Below are positions 6,830-14,188 of a DNA stretch of 17,497 nt, piece by piece. The notes beneath the pieces were generated by a model. That model ran no database searches. It saw only the letters and a list, made by a program, of their open reading frames with translations, and was not told the origin of the DNA. The translations under genes and the position numbers were made by a program. Every line of letters starts with the position of its first letter. Position 1 is the first letter of the stretch. The stretch is from Eubacterium sp. (GTDB lineage Bacteria > Bacillota_A > Clostridia > Lachnospirales > Lachnospiraceae): the NCBI GenBank assembly GCA_023663915.1, contig JAMPGN010000073.1, forward strand, positions 1 through 17,497, in the 5' to 3' direction.

Positions 6830-7759
6830 ATGAAACCGGTCTATGTGATCAATGGTTTCCTGGAGAGCGGTAAGACGGAGTTTATCACCTATACGCTTTC
6901 ACAGCCTTATTTTCAGGTGCGTGGGAAAACTCTGTTGATCCTGTGCGAAGAGGGCGAGAATGAGTACGATGCGAAACTGCTTAGACTGAGCCGGACAGAA
7001 TTGGAATTGATTGAAGATGAGAAAGATTTTAATTCTGCAAAACTGATTGAATTGGAAAAAAAGCATAAGCCGGAGCGCATCATCATCGAATATAACGGGA
7101 TGTGGAATTATAAGGAGATGAAGCTGCCGTGGCATTGGCGGATTGAGCAGCAGATCACTACGATCGATGCATCTACGTTTCCTATGTATTTTACAAACAT
7201 GAAATCTTTGCTTGCGGAGCAGATACGCGCGTCGGAGATGATTATTTTCAACCGCTGTGACGGTGTGGAGGATTTAAGCAGTTATAAGCGCAATATCAAG
7301 GCGATCAATCCGAAAGCGGAGATTGTGTTTGAGGATTCCAACGGTGAAATCAATGAGATTATGGAAGATGATCTTCCATACGATTTAAAATCACCTGTTA
7401 TTGAATTGGACAACGAAGGATACGGGATATGGTATCTGGACTCGCTCGATCATTTGGAACGGTATGAAGGCAAGATGGTTCAGTTTGTCGGCATGGTATT
7501 AAAGCCTAAAGATTTTCCCAAGGGATATTTTGTGCCGGGCAGAATGGCAATGACCTGCTGTGCGGAGGATATGGCGTTTCTAGGGTTTGCCTGTGAGTAT
7601 GGTAAGACGGAGGCTTTGACGGATAAACAGTGGGTGAAAGTGACTGCCAAGGTAGAGAAAGAATATTTTGCGGATTATCAAGGCGAGGGTCCGGTACTTC
7701 ATGCGGTCAGTGTGCAGCAGACGAGGGCTCCCAAGGATGAGATCATCAGTTTTACTTAG
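6830..7759 (+). CDS. CobW-like GTPase fused to a YcgQ/DUF1980-like C-terminal domain
   Basis: A 309-residue protein of two parts. The N-terminal part is a divergent COG0523 GTPase: Walker A GFLESGKT at 9-16, Walker B IIIEYNG at 84-90, and NRCD at 141-144 in the place of NKxD; the CxCC motif of the family is missing. The C-terminal part (about 213-302) has the pattern of the DUF1980/TIGR03943 (YcgQ) C-terminal domain: a KMVQFVGMV strand, GRMAMTCCAEDMAFLGF with a Cys pair at 243-244, then WVKVTAKVE and a closing PVLHAVSVQ strand. YcgQ-type proteins normally act with a DUF318 permease, and CobW proteins occur near them; no permease lies in this window. GTG at 6818 is open, but GGAAGGTGGG at 6813-6822 points to the ATG at 6830. 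Role in metal handling is inferred from family and neighbour. Confidence 0.82.
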   Translation: MKPVYVINGFLESGKTEFITYTLSQPYFQVRGKTLLILCEEGENEYDAKLLRLSRTELELIEDEKDFNSAKLIELEKKHKPERIIIEYNGMWNYKEMKLPWHWRIEQQITTIDASTFPMYFTNMKSLLAEQIRASEMIIFNRCDGVEDLSSYKRNIKAINPKAEIVFEDSNGEINEIMEDDLPYDLKSPVIELDNEGYGIWYLDSLDHLERYEGKMVQFVGMVLKPKDFPKGYFVPGRMAMTCCAEDMAFLGFACEYGKTEALTDKQWVKVTAKVEKEYFADYQGEGPVLHAVSVQQTRAPKDEIISFT

Positions 7760-7797
7760 CAGGTCATCATAGTCAGTCAGAGTAATATCAATAAAAC

Positions 7798-7836
7798 AGG
7801 GCACATAAACCTAGACGTTATGTGCTCTTTTGTATC
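7798..7836 (+). terminator. Rho-independent terminator of the CobW operon
   Basis: An 11-bp stem pairs AGGGCACATAA (7798-7808) with TTATGTGCTCT (7818-7828, one G-U pair) around a 9-nt loop, followed by TTTTGT. It ends only about 20 nt before the ylmH start, so ylmH depends on readthrough or on a promoter within the hairpin region that I could not identify. Confidence 0.82.
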
Positions 7837-7851
7837 ATATCGGTGAAAAAT

Positions 7852-8616
7852 ATGGCAGACGATAAAGAATTACAGCTTTTGCAGAAAAGGCTGCTTGAAT
7901 TGGCAGAGCGTTCTTATAATAACAATATTTATACATTTACGCCGTTCCTTGGGCTGTCTGAGCAACAGGCATTCTATGAAGTACAGCGGGAAGTAGAGTA
8001 TGCAGGCTATGACATGGAGGGCGGCAGCCCTTTATGCGAGCGTAGGATGGTGCGGTTTGGCTCACCACAGTCGCTGGGGTATGAGGAAGCGTATCCGATA
8101 CAATGTCTGAGAATTAAACCGACGACTCTCAAATTTGCAGAGCATCTTACCCATCGCGATTTCTTGGGTGCGATCATGAATCTGGGGATTGAACGGAGTA
8201 CGGTAGGAGATATTTTCGTGGAGGATAAAGAAGCAGTCGTATTCTGTCAGGACAGCATTGCGGATTATCTGACAGAGAATTTGGAGCAGGTAAGGCGAAC
8301 ACGTGTAAAGTGTGTCAAGAGTGATGTCACGGAAAAACTTCGTTCACCTGCTGTAGAACAGGTATTGCTGTCCGTATCGTCTATTAGAATTGACACAGTG
8401 ATATCAAAACTATACAATATTGCAAGAAGTCAAAGCATGGAATTGTTTAAAGCTGGTCGTGTCTTTGTGAATGGCAGAGTAACAGAGAATAACAGTTATG
8501 CACTTAAAATTGGCGATGTAGTGACGGCGAGGGGCTTCGGCAAATTTTTTTATATAGGCGAGCAGGGTGAGACCCGCAAAGGGAAGATACGCGTCGAAGT
8601 TAATGTGTATCAATGA
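7852..8616 (+). CDS. ylmH: YlmH-type S4-domain RNA-binding protein
   Basis: A 254-residue cytoplasmic protein. The N-terminal two thirds match the YlmH family: CLRIKP, HRDFLGAIMNLGIERSTVGDI (101-121), and VFCQDSIADYLTENLEQVRRTRV. The S4 RNA-binding domain occupies about 178-240 (RIDTVISKLYNIARS, FKAGRVFVNGR, IGDVVTARGFGKF). In Bacillus subtilis, YlmH binds stalled large ribosomal subunits and can stand in for RqcP in ribosome-associated quality control. In many Firmicutes it lies between ylmG and divIVA near the division cluster; here it stands alone behind a terminator. The frame is open to 7822, but GGTGA followed closely by the ATG at 7852, and the family's usual start, favour 7852. Confidence 0.9.
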   Translation: MADDKELQLLQKRLLELAERSYNNNIYTFTPFLGLSEQQAFYEVQREVEYAGYDMEGGSPLCERRMVRFGSPQSLGYEEAYPIQCLRIKPTTLKFAEHLTHRDFLGAIMNLGIERSTVGDIFVEDKEAVVFCQDSIADYLTENLEQVRRTRVKCVKSDVTEKLRSPAVEQVLLSVSSIRIDTVISKLYNIARSQSMELFKAGRVFVNGRVTENNSYALKIGDVVTARGFGKFFYIGEQGETRKGKIRVEVNVYQ

Positions 8617-8698
8617 AAAATTAGTTTACATAATGTGAGAAAATAATTGCATCGTAGAAGACCATGCATGAAAATACGAAACAAAGGGGATGAAAGTT

Positions 8699-9610
8699 AT
8701 GATTCATTATAAAACATTTCAGTGGTTGTTTTTCTTTTATATGTATTGTTTCTTCGGGTGGTGTTTTGAATCGGCTTATGTGTCTGCCAAATCAAGAAAA
8801 TTAGTTAATCGGGGATTTATGCGGGGACCTTTTCTTCCGCTGTACGGGAGCGGCGCAATTATGATGCTTGTTGTATCCATGCCTTTTCAGGATAATGTAT
8901 GGCTTACATACATAGCGGGAGTGATCGGCGCTACCGCATTGGAATATGTGACAGGGGTTGCTATGGAAGCGCTTTTTAAAGTCAGATATTGGGACTATTC
9001 TAATCAACCTTTTAATTTTCAGGGACATATATGTTTATCGTCTTCTCTGGCATGGGGATTTTTGACAATTTTGATGACAAGAGTGATACACCGTCCAATC
9101 GAACAGTTTGTTTTCGCAATTCCGGAAAATGTACTTTTTTTGATAACAGCATTACTTACCGTCTGTATCGTGGCGGATTTTACATTGTCCTTCAAGGCTG
9201 CACTGGATCTGAGGGATATCCTGATCAAGATGCAGAAAGTCAGGGAAGAGATGGAGCGTATGCAGCGCCGGCTAGATGTGATTATTGCATTCAGCAATGA
9301 GGAAAAAGAGCAGAAAAAACAGGAGAGAGAACTTACGCTCTCTGAACTTAATCTTAATCTGAAGCAGAAGTTTGCAGGTTTAAAAGAGAATATACAGTTG
9401 AAGCCTTCGGCATACGGTGAAGGAATCCGGGAAGAGATTGCAGAACTTCGAGGCAGGTTCAGTCACTATCCTGATCCTCAGAAAAATTACAGGGAAATGC
9501 TGGATTTTTATAAACGTGATATGATTCGGAATAATCCTACCATGGTTTCAAGGAAATTTAAGGTTGCGCTGGAAGAATTGAAAAATATTGCGGGAAACAG
9601 AAAAGAATAA
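8699..9610 (+). CDS. CmpB-family putative ABC transporter permease / integral membrane protein
   Basis: A 303-residue membrane protein of the PF06541 (ABC_trans_CmpB, formerly DUF1113) type, common in Clostridia. Family traits: YMYCFFGWCFES at the start, the block NRGFMRGPFLPLYGSGAI, an ALEYVTG motif, and a RYWDYSNQPFNFQGHICL segment. About five hydrophobic spans fill residues 5-175, and residues 175-303 form a charged coiled-coil-like cytoplasmic tail (MQKVREEMERMQRRLD, then EEKEQKKQERE). ATG at 8690 directly abuts the AAAGGGG ribosome site, so the ATG at 8699 with a 9-nt spacing is chosen. The name comes from a family label; transport activity is not established, and no ATPase partner is adjacent. 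Confidence 0.8.
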   Translation: MIHYKTFQWLFFFYMYCFFGWCFESAYVSAKSRKLVNRGFMRGPFLPLYGSGAIMMLVVSMPFQDNVWLTYIAGVIGATALEYVTGVAMEALFKVRYWDYSNQPFNFQGHICLSSSLAWGFLTILMTRVIHRPIEQFVFAIPENVLFLITALLTVCIVADFTLSFKAALDLRDILIKMQKVREEMERMQRRLDVIIAFSNEEKEQKKQERELTLSELNLNLKQKFAGLKENIQLKPSAYGEGIREEIAELRGRFSHYPDPQKNYREMLDFYKRDMIRNNPTMVSRKFKVALEELKNIAGNRKE

Positions 9611-9616
9611 ACATTA

Positions 9617-9665
9617 TAAAGACGGGTAAATATGCCGGAAACATATTTATCCGTCTTCTCTTTCG
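9617..9665. terminator. Long hairpin between convergent genes, probably bidirectional
   Basis: A 15-bp stem pairs 9619-9633 (AAGACGGGTAAATAT) with 9643-9657 (ATATTTATCCGTCTT) with one G-U pair and a 9-nt loop. CTCTTTCG follows on the plus strand. The stem overlaps the last codons of the PHP gene on the minus strand, where it is followed by TATAATGTTTATTCTTTT. Confidence 0.72.
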
Positions 9666-10483
9666 ATTAAAATATATTTTGTTTTTTTTCGCTGAGAAGA
9701 GCGAAGGGATTCGATGATATGGTTTTCAACCAGCTCAATGTTCCTGGCTTTGCGGCGAAGCAGCGCGGAAGTTTTATTATAGAGCCAGAAAGAGTATACG
9801 AGCACATTATTCACCCTGCCTAATCTGGCTTTTGTTGTATGTTCATAATGATTTCCACCGACTATGGTCGCTTTGCCTGAACGGACATAGTTAATCAGAT
9901 CCGTCTCGTCAGTTATGTTTTCCTGTAGGATCGTATATCCGAAGCCTACGCCGTCTGCCCGGTGTGAGTCGCTTCCGCCGAAACAAGGCAGATCATATTC
10001 TTTGGCAAGCCGCATGGCACGCATATTGGAATCAGCATCTTCACATGCATTATAGCCTTCGATAAAGTCAAATTTCGGGTAGATATTCTTCGCTGTTTTA
10101 TCACGCAGTGTATTGCGTATGCTTAAGAATTTCTCACCGCATGGATGAGCGGGTCCGATGATACCGCCATAGTGGTGGACGATTTCGATCAACAGCTGGA
10201 TAGGCAGACCGCGCAGTTCCAAAATAGGCAGCTTGACGTTAGAAGGCATGACAATCAACATGTGTCCGGCATCTATGGTGTCATATTCTATTCCTTTTAA
10301 TACGACAAATTTTTCGGGTTTGTTCGGTAATTTCAGATAATATCGATATGCTTTGTAGGAGTCATGATCCGTAATCAGCATACCATGAAATCCTTTTTGT
10401 TTTAGGATGTCGATATTTTCCAGTAATTCCAGCTTACAATCCGGTGATCCTTCCTTGGTGTGACAGTGCATGTCTAACTTCAT
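9647..10483 (-). CDS. PHP-domain metal-dependent phosphoesterase
   Basis: A 278-residue cytoplasmic protein with the PHP (polymerase and histidinol phosphatase) metal cluster: HCH at 6-8, TDHD at 38-41, GIEYD with Glu66, His74, AHP with His113, EGYNA near 142-146 and GGSDSHR with Asp172 and His174. All the expected metal ligands are visible, so it should be an active phosphoesterase or nuclease of the TrpH/YciV-like kind. The C-terminal 80 residues are basic (RRKARN, RSSQRKKTK). AAAGGGGA lies about 10 nt before the ATG. It is a single-gene unit facing the CmpB gene, with the Trp T-box operon transcribed away on the other side. The substrate is not readable from sequence. Confidence 0.88.
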   Translation of the reverse strand: MKLDMHCHTKEGSPDCKLELLENIDILKQKGFHGMLITDHDSYKAYRYYLKLPNKPEKFVVLKGIEYDTIDAGHMLIVMPSNVKLPILELRGLPIQLLIEIVHHYGGIIGPAHPCGEKFLSIRNTLRDKTAKNIYPKFDFIEGYNACEDADSNMRAMRLAKEYDLPCFGGSDSHRADGVGFGYTILQENITDETDLINYVRSGKATIVGGNHYEHTTKARLGRVNNVLVYSFWLYNKTSALLRRKARNIELVENHIIESLRSSQRKKTKYILIEREDG

Positions 10484-10654
10484 GTCATAGTATCCCCTTT
10501 AGTTCATAACATAGTGATACCGCGGAATCCTCATCGGTACACAAGATGTATTCTACCCTTTTTCAAAAAAAATTTCTATAGATTTCACAGAATTTTAAAA
10601 GAATCCCGCAGGAATCTTCTGGAAACATTCTAATATTTTTACATATTTATAGTA
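10484..10654. other. AT-rich intergenic region upstream of the PHP gene and the T-box promoter
   Basis: This stretch separates the divergent PHP gene and the T-box operon. It holds the PHP ribosome site, A/T runs, and a weak imperfect hairpin (AAGAATCC/GGAATCTT, 7 of 8 pairs) near 10599-10618. I see no convincing promoter for the PHP gene and no small gene in it. Confidence 0.5.
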
Positions 10655-10683
10655 TTGACAATTTTTTTCAGATAGATTATTGT
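10655..10683 (+). promoter_or_regulatory. Promoter of the T-box operon
   Basis: A perfect TTGACA (10655-10660) is followed after 17 nt by TATTGT (10678-10683). Transcription would start near 10690, upstream of all T-box elements, giving a leader of about 375 nt before the first ATG. Confidence 0.65.
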
Positions 10684-10689
10684 ATAGAG

Positions 10690-11010
10690 AGCAAGTGAGC
10701 TTGTCAGCAAGATTGAAATGGAAGATTAAACCTGTGAGAAAGAGTAGTAGGGGCGGAGAAACTGGCACAGAGAGCCGCAGTTGGTGGAAAGCGGTGCAGC
10801 GATCGTCTTGAATGGGCTTTCGAGGCTGACCTGAAATAGCAGTAGGAGTCGGCGGGAACCGTACCCGTTATCAATGCGGCATATATAGATCGGAAACGAT
10901 TGTATGTGATAAGAGGTGGGTGTCGTCTTACGATACACCAAGTTGAGTGGTACCGCGATAATAAGTTTAGTTTATTACCGTCTCAAACATTTGTTTGGGG
11001 CGGTTTTTTG
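10690..11010 (+). promoter_or_regulatory. T-box riboswitch with tryptophan (UGG) specifier
   Basis: This leader senses uncharged tRNA. Stem I can be traced: GAAAG (10738-10742) pairs with CTTTC (10817-10821), then the specifier loop with AGTAGTA (10743-10749) facing GAA (10810-10812), then GGGGCGG (10750-10756) pairing with TCGTCTT (10803-10809). The distal AGAGAGCCGC / GGTGGAAAGCGG region follows the family pattern. The codon right after GAA is TGG (10813-10815), so the specifier reads Trp. The T-box bulge GAGTGGTACCGCG is at 10945-10957 and would bind the tRNA NCCA end with TGGT (10948-10951). The intrinsic terminator is at 10977-11009. Uncharged tRNA-Trp should stabilise the antiterminator and switch on the transporter genes. 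Confidence 0.93.
10977..11010 (+). terminator. T-box controlled intrinsic terminator
   Basis: A 12-bp stem pairs ACCGTCTCAAAC (10977-10988) with GTTTGGGGCGGT (10993-11004), including two G-U pairs, around a 4-nt loop, and is followed by a run of T to 11009. It would form when tRNA-Trp is charged and the T-box antiterminator is not held. Confidence 0.92.
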
Positions 11011-11066
11011 CGTGCTTATACACACAGTCAATCATTGTGGCAACATCACAGAATGGAGGAGAAAAA

Positions 11067-12128
11067 ATGAAAAAGAAAACAGCAGCAACATTGATAACAG
11101 CAGTTATGGCAACGGCAATGCTTGCCGGATGCGGAGGAGCACAGGGAACAGACGGTACGGCGGCAAGTGATACAGCTGATAGTGCAGATAATGGTGCAGT
11201 CTATAAAGTGGGTATCGTGCAGTTTGTGGATGACGCTTCGCTGAACCAGATTGAGAGAGCCATTGAGAAAGAACTGGATGCTAAGGCGGCAGAGCTGGGA
11301 GTTACGTTTAATTATGGAGATTATACCTACAATGGGCAGGCAGATTCTACGGTATTGAACCAGATTGCTTCTGAGCTGGTGGCATCCGAGGTAGATGTGA
11401 TTGTGCCGATTGCGACACCGGCGGCAATGATCATGCAGAATGCAACGGAAGAGAATCAGATTCCAGTCGTATTTTCAGCAGTGTCTGACCCTGTGGGAGC
11501 GGGACTTGTGGCAAGTATGGACGCACCCGGCTCCAACATTACGGGGACTTCGGATGCGCTGAATACGGAGGCGGTTTTGGATCTGATGTTTGCGGCCGAT
11601 CCGGATATCAAGGCAGTAGGGCTTTTGTACAATAAAAGTGAGGATTCATCCAAGGCGCCTGTTGAGGCGGCTAAGAATTATTGTGAATCCAAAGGGGTTG
11701 AAGTGATCGAGAAGACCGGAACGACCAATGATGAGATTTCTCTTGCGGCTGATGCCTTGATTTCAAGCGGAGCGGAAGCGGTCTTTACGCCTACAGACAA
11801 CACGGTAATGACGGCGGAATTGGCGATTTATGAGAAGTTTATTGAAGCGGGCGTGCCTCATTACGGCGGTGCGGACTCTTTTGCACTGAATGGAGCATTT
11901 CTCGGTTACGGAGTAAATTATGAAGAACTGGGAACTGCCACGGCGGATATGATTGTGGAGGTTCTTGTAAACGGCGCTGATCCGAAATCCACTGCGGTAG
12001 TTACTCTGGATAACGGTATCGCGACAGTGAATACAGAGACAGCAGAGGCGATCGGCATGGATTACAGTATGTTTGCGGATATGTGTACAGAGTTAAAGGA
12101 AATTGTTACGGCGAAAGAATTTGAGTAG
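11067..12128 (+). CDS. trpX: ABC transporter substrate-binding lipoprotein, probably for tryptophan (TrpX-like)
   Basis: A 353-residue lipoprotein. The signal peptide ends in the lipobox LAGC with the lipidated Cys at residue 22, followed by a Ser/Thr/Asp-rich linker. The mature part matches the ABC_sub_bind (PF04392) fold: YKVGIVQFVDDASLNQIERA at the start, NQIASELVASEVDVIVPIATPAAM, PVVFSAVSDPVGAGLV and NITGTSD, with a late FLGYGVNYEELG block. The frame is open from 10995, but GGAGGAG at 11055-11061 fixes the ATG at 11067 and gives the signal peptide. It is the first gene after the UGG T-box, which is the main ground for tryptophan as substrate; proteins of this family are otherwise annotated without a ligand. 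Confidence 0.9.
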   Translation: MKKKTAATLITAVMATAMLAGCGGAQGTDGTAASDTADSADNGAVYKVGIVQFVDDASLNQIERAIEKELDAKAAELGVTFNYGDYTYNGQADSTVLNQIASELVASEVDVIVPIATPAAMIMQNATEENQIPVVFSAVSDPVGAGLVASMDAPGSNITGTSDALNTEAVLDLMFAADPDIKAVGLLYNKSEDSSKAPVEAAKNYCESKGVEVIEKTGTTNDEISLAADALISSGAEAVFTPTDNTVMTAELAIYEKFIEAGVPHYGGADSFALNGAFLGYGVNYEELGTATADMIVEVLVNGADPKSTAVVTLDNGIATVNTETAEAIGMDYSMFADMCTELKEIVTAKEFE

Positions 12129-12167
12129 TTATGGCATAAGCATTATGATCAACAGAAAGAGGTCAAC

Positions 12168-13124
12168 ATGGGAGCTATATTCACATTTTCCATCTTCCAA
12201 AGGGCATTAGAATTAGGTTGTATCTATTCTCTGGTGGCATTGGCGCTATTTATATCTTTTAGTATTTTAAATATAGCGGATCTATCCACAGACGGGTGTT
12301 TTACACTCGGCTGTGCGGTGGGTGCTATGGTCACAATGTCTGGACATCCAATTCTGGCATTTCCGGCGGCTATGGCGGCAGGAGTGTGTTCCGGATTTGT
12401 GACTGCCTTTTTGCAGACAAGGATGGGTGTTCCATCGATTCTTGCCGGTATTATTGTCAATACAGGACTGTATACCATCAATATTGCAGTCATGGATTTT
12501 TCTTCAAATATAAATCTTTTCGGCTCTGAAACGATATTCAGTCTGGCAAAAGGAGTGTCCGAAGCGGAATGGTACGGTGACTGGTATAAGATCGGCATCG
12601 TAGCTGTCATTGTCTTGATTATAGGTGTTATACTTGCATGGTTTCTTAATACAAGGCTTGGGCTGTCTATCCGTGCTACGGGAGACAATGAGTACATGGT
12701 GCGTGCATCCAGTATCAATCCGGTATTCACGATCACGGTGGGTCTATGTGTATCCAATTCATTGACAGCGTTGTCTGGCGCGGTTTTGGCGCAGTATCAG
12801 AATTCGTGCGATATCAACCTAGGGACCGGTATGGTGACGATTGCGCTTGCCAGCTTGATTATCGGAGAGACATTGATTGGTAAGGGTGGCATGTTTAAGA
12901 AGGTCGTGGGAGTGATTTTAGGAAGCTGCCTGTATCGTTTTATTGTAGCGATAGCCCTGCGGTTGAGCGTTCCGGCTGAGTGCCTCAAACTCGTCTCGGC
13001 GTTGATCGTGGCATTTGCGATTGCGTTTCCATATCTTAAAGGACAGATGACATTTTACAAGGCACACAGGATGCCGCTTGGAATAGGTGACAAAAGCAGA
13101 AAGGGCGGTGATGGTATATGTTGA
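12168..13124 (+). CDS. trpY: ABC transporter permease, LivH/BPD_transp_2 type (TrpY-like)
   Basis: A 318-residue membrane protein with about eight to nine hydrophobic spans. The motifs are those of branched-chain amino-acid type permeases used with PF04392 binding proteins: LGCIYSLVALALFISFSILNIADLS at the N-terminus, and RLGLSIRATGDNEYMVRASSIN, the cytoplasmic loop that contacts the ATPase, near 165-187. Later come GLCVSNSLTALSGAVLAQYQ and a GLY-rich ALASLIIGETLIG block. AAAGAGGT precedes the ATG by 5 nt. It lies 39 nt after the binding-protein gene and overlaps the ATPase gene by 7 nt, showing one transport operon. Confidence 0.9.
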   Translation: MGAIFTFSIFQRALELGCIYSLVALALFISFSILNIADLSTDGCFTLGCAVGAMVTMSGHPILAFPAAMAAGVCSGFVTAFLQTRMGVPSILAGIIVNTGLYTINIAVMDFSSNINLFGSETIFSLAKGVSEAEWYGDWYKIGIVAVIVLIIGVILAWFLNTRLGLSIRATGDNEYMVRASSINPVFTITVGLCVSNSLTALSGAVLAQYQNSCDINLGTGMVTIALASLIIGETLIGKGGMFKKVVGVILGSCLYRFIVAIALRLSVPAECLKLVSALIVAFAIAFPYLKGQMTFYKAHRMPLGIGDKSRKGGDGIC

Positions 13125-13918
13125 CCCTTAAGCAGGTTTCTAAGACTTTCAATCTTGGTACGGTGAATGAAAAAAAGGCGTTGGATCATGTAAATCTGGA
13201 ACTGGCAGATGGAGATTTTGCAACGATAGTCGGCAGCAACGGTGCGGGAAAATCAACACTGTTTCATGCAATCACAGGTTCTTTTTATGTCGATGAGGGG
13301 CAGATCATTCTGGCGGGAGAGGATGTCACTTACCGTAAGGAGCATATCCGGAGTAAGGAGATTGGTCATCTTTTTCAAGATCCGTTAAAAGGAACGGCAC
13401 CCCATATGACGATTGAGGAGAATATGGCATTAGCTTATCTGCGTGCGTCCACCGCTTCACACGCATATTTTAGCCGAATTAGTACGAAAGAAAAGCGGAT
13501 GTTTAAAGAGCAGCTTTCCTTATTGAATATGGGGCTGGAAGATCGGATGAAGCAGCCGGTAGGACTTTTGTCCGGCGGGCAGAGACAGGCGTTGACTTTA
13601 TTGATGGCAACTATGGTAACGCCGAAGATTTTATTGCTTGATGAACATACGGCAGCCCTTGACCCTGCTACGGCACAGAAAGTACTCGAACTGACGCGCA
13701 GGATCGTTGCTGAACGCAAAATAACATGTCTTATGGTAACGCATAATATGCATCAGGCATTGGAGCTGGGCAACCGGACATTGATGATGGACGGCGGTCA
13801 CATTGTTTTGGATATCCAAGGTGCGCAACGGGAGAAGATGACAGTGGAAGACCTGCTGACAAAGTTTAAAGATCAGGCAGGCAAGCAGTTAGACAATGAC
13901 AGGATATTGTTGTCGTAA
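13118..13918 (+). CDS. trpZ: ABC transporter ATP-binding protein (TrpZ-like)
   Basis: A 266-residue nucleotide-binding subunit with all standard motifs: Walker A GSNGAGKS at 39-46, Q-loop Gln87 in LFQDP, signature LSGGQ at 151-155, Walker B ILLLDE at 171-176 with DEHTAALDP in the D-loop, and H-loop His209 in THN. The DEHTAALDP form is typical of ATPases paired with ABC_sub_bind proteins. It starts inside the end of the permease gene (7-nt overlap) with AAGGGCGG as ribosome site. With the two upstream genes it completes a one-ATPase, one-permease uptake system. A terminator follows at 13966-13995. Confidence 0.92.
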   Translation: MLTLKQVSKTFNLGTVNEKKALDHVNLELADGDFATIVGSNGAGKSTLFHAITGSFYVDEGQIILAGEDVTYRKEHIRSKEIGHLFQDPLKGTAPHMTIEENMALAYLRASTASHAYFSRISTKEKRMFKEQLSLLNMGLEDRMKQPVGLLSGGQRQALTLLMATMVTPKILLLDEHTAALDPATAQKVLELTRRIVAERKITCLMVTHNMHQALELGNRTLMMDGGHIVLDIQGAQREKMTVEDLLTKFKDQAGKQLDNDRILLS

Positions 13919-13963
13919 GGGCAATGGGATGTAGTAACTTATATGGATAGGAATATGATTGGA

Positions 13964-13996
13964 AGAAGAGTCTGCTGTGTCGGCAGGCTCTTTTTA
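13964..13996 (+). terminator. Rho-independent terminator of the Trp transporter operon
   Basis: A 10-bp stem pairs AAGAGTCTGC (13966-13975) with GCAGGCTCTT (13983-13992), with one G-U pair and a 7-nt loop, and ends in TTTTT. It lies 47 nt after the ATPase stop codon. Confidence 0.88.
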
Positions 13997-13999
13997 TGT

Positions 14000-14088
14000 T
14001 ATAGGAAATTCCTACAAAGAGTGGAAGAACCGAAGGTTCTTCCCAAGATAATCGCGAAGCGATTTTCTTGTGGTATAGGAAATTCCTA
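14000..14088. repeat. Palindromic repeat element: two GAA-loop hairpins between identical 15-bp repeats
   Basis: The sequence TATAGGAAATTCCTA occurs at 14000-14014 and again, unchanged, at 14074-14088; each copy holds the 13-nt palindrome TAGGAA-A-TTCCTA. Between them stand two back-to-back hairpins: 9 bp with loop GAA (14023-14043, GGAAGAACC/GGTTCTTCC) and about 11 paired positions with one mismatch and loop GAA (14044-14070, with AATCGC/GCGATT next to the loop). It encodes nothing visible and lies directly after a terminator. The layout suggests a small dispersed repeat or non-autonomous element, but genome-wide copies cannot be seen from here. Confidence 0.65.
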
Positions 14089-14140
14089 AAAGCGAATCCG
14101 GCAATTAGGCGAAACTCGATTTTGTATTCCAGGAAATTGT

Positions 14141-14169
14141 GTCATAACTTGGACAAAGGCTCATATATT
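14141..14169 (+). promoter_or_regulatory. Putative sigma-E promoter of the spoIIIA operon
   Basis: GTCATAAC (14141-14148) and CATATATT (14162-14169) are separated by 13 nt and resemble the sigma-E -35 and -10 elements (CATACAAT-type -10). The spoIIIA operon of Bacillus subtilis is transcribed by sigma-E in the mother cell, so position and sequence agree. The ribosome site for spoIIIAA follows at 14175-14181. Confidence 0.55.
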
Positions 14170-14188
14170 GAGATAAGGGGGAATGGGG

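Noticed and set aside
10726..10941. Minus-strand open frame of 71 codons across the T-box leader
   Set aside because: It lies wholly in a structured RNA leader with clear T-box motifs on the plus strand and has no recognisable protein features.
10916..11170. Plus-strand open frame overlapping the T-box terminator and the lipoprotein start
   Set aside because: It has no ribosome site, crosses the terminator, and is out of frame with the well-supported lipoprotein gene.
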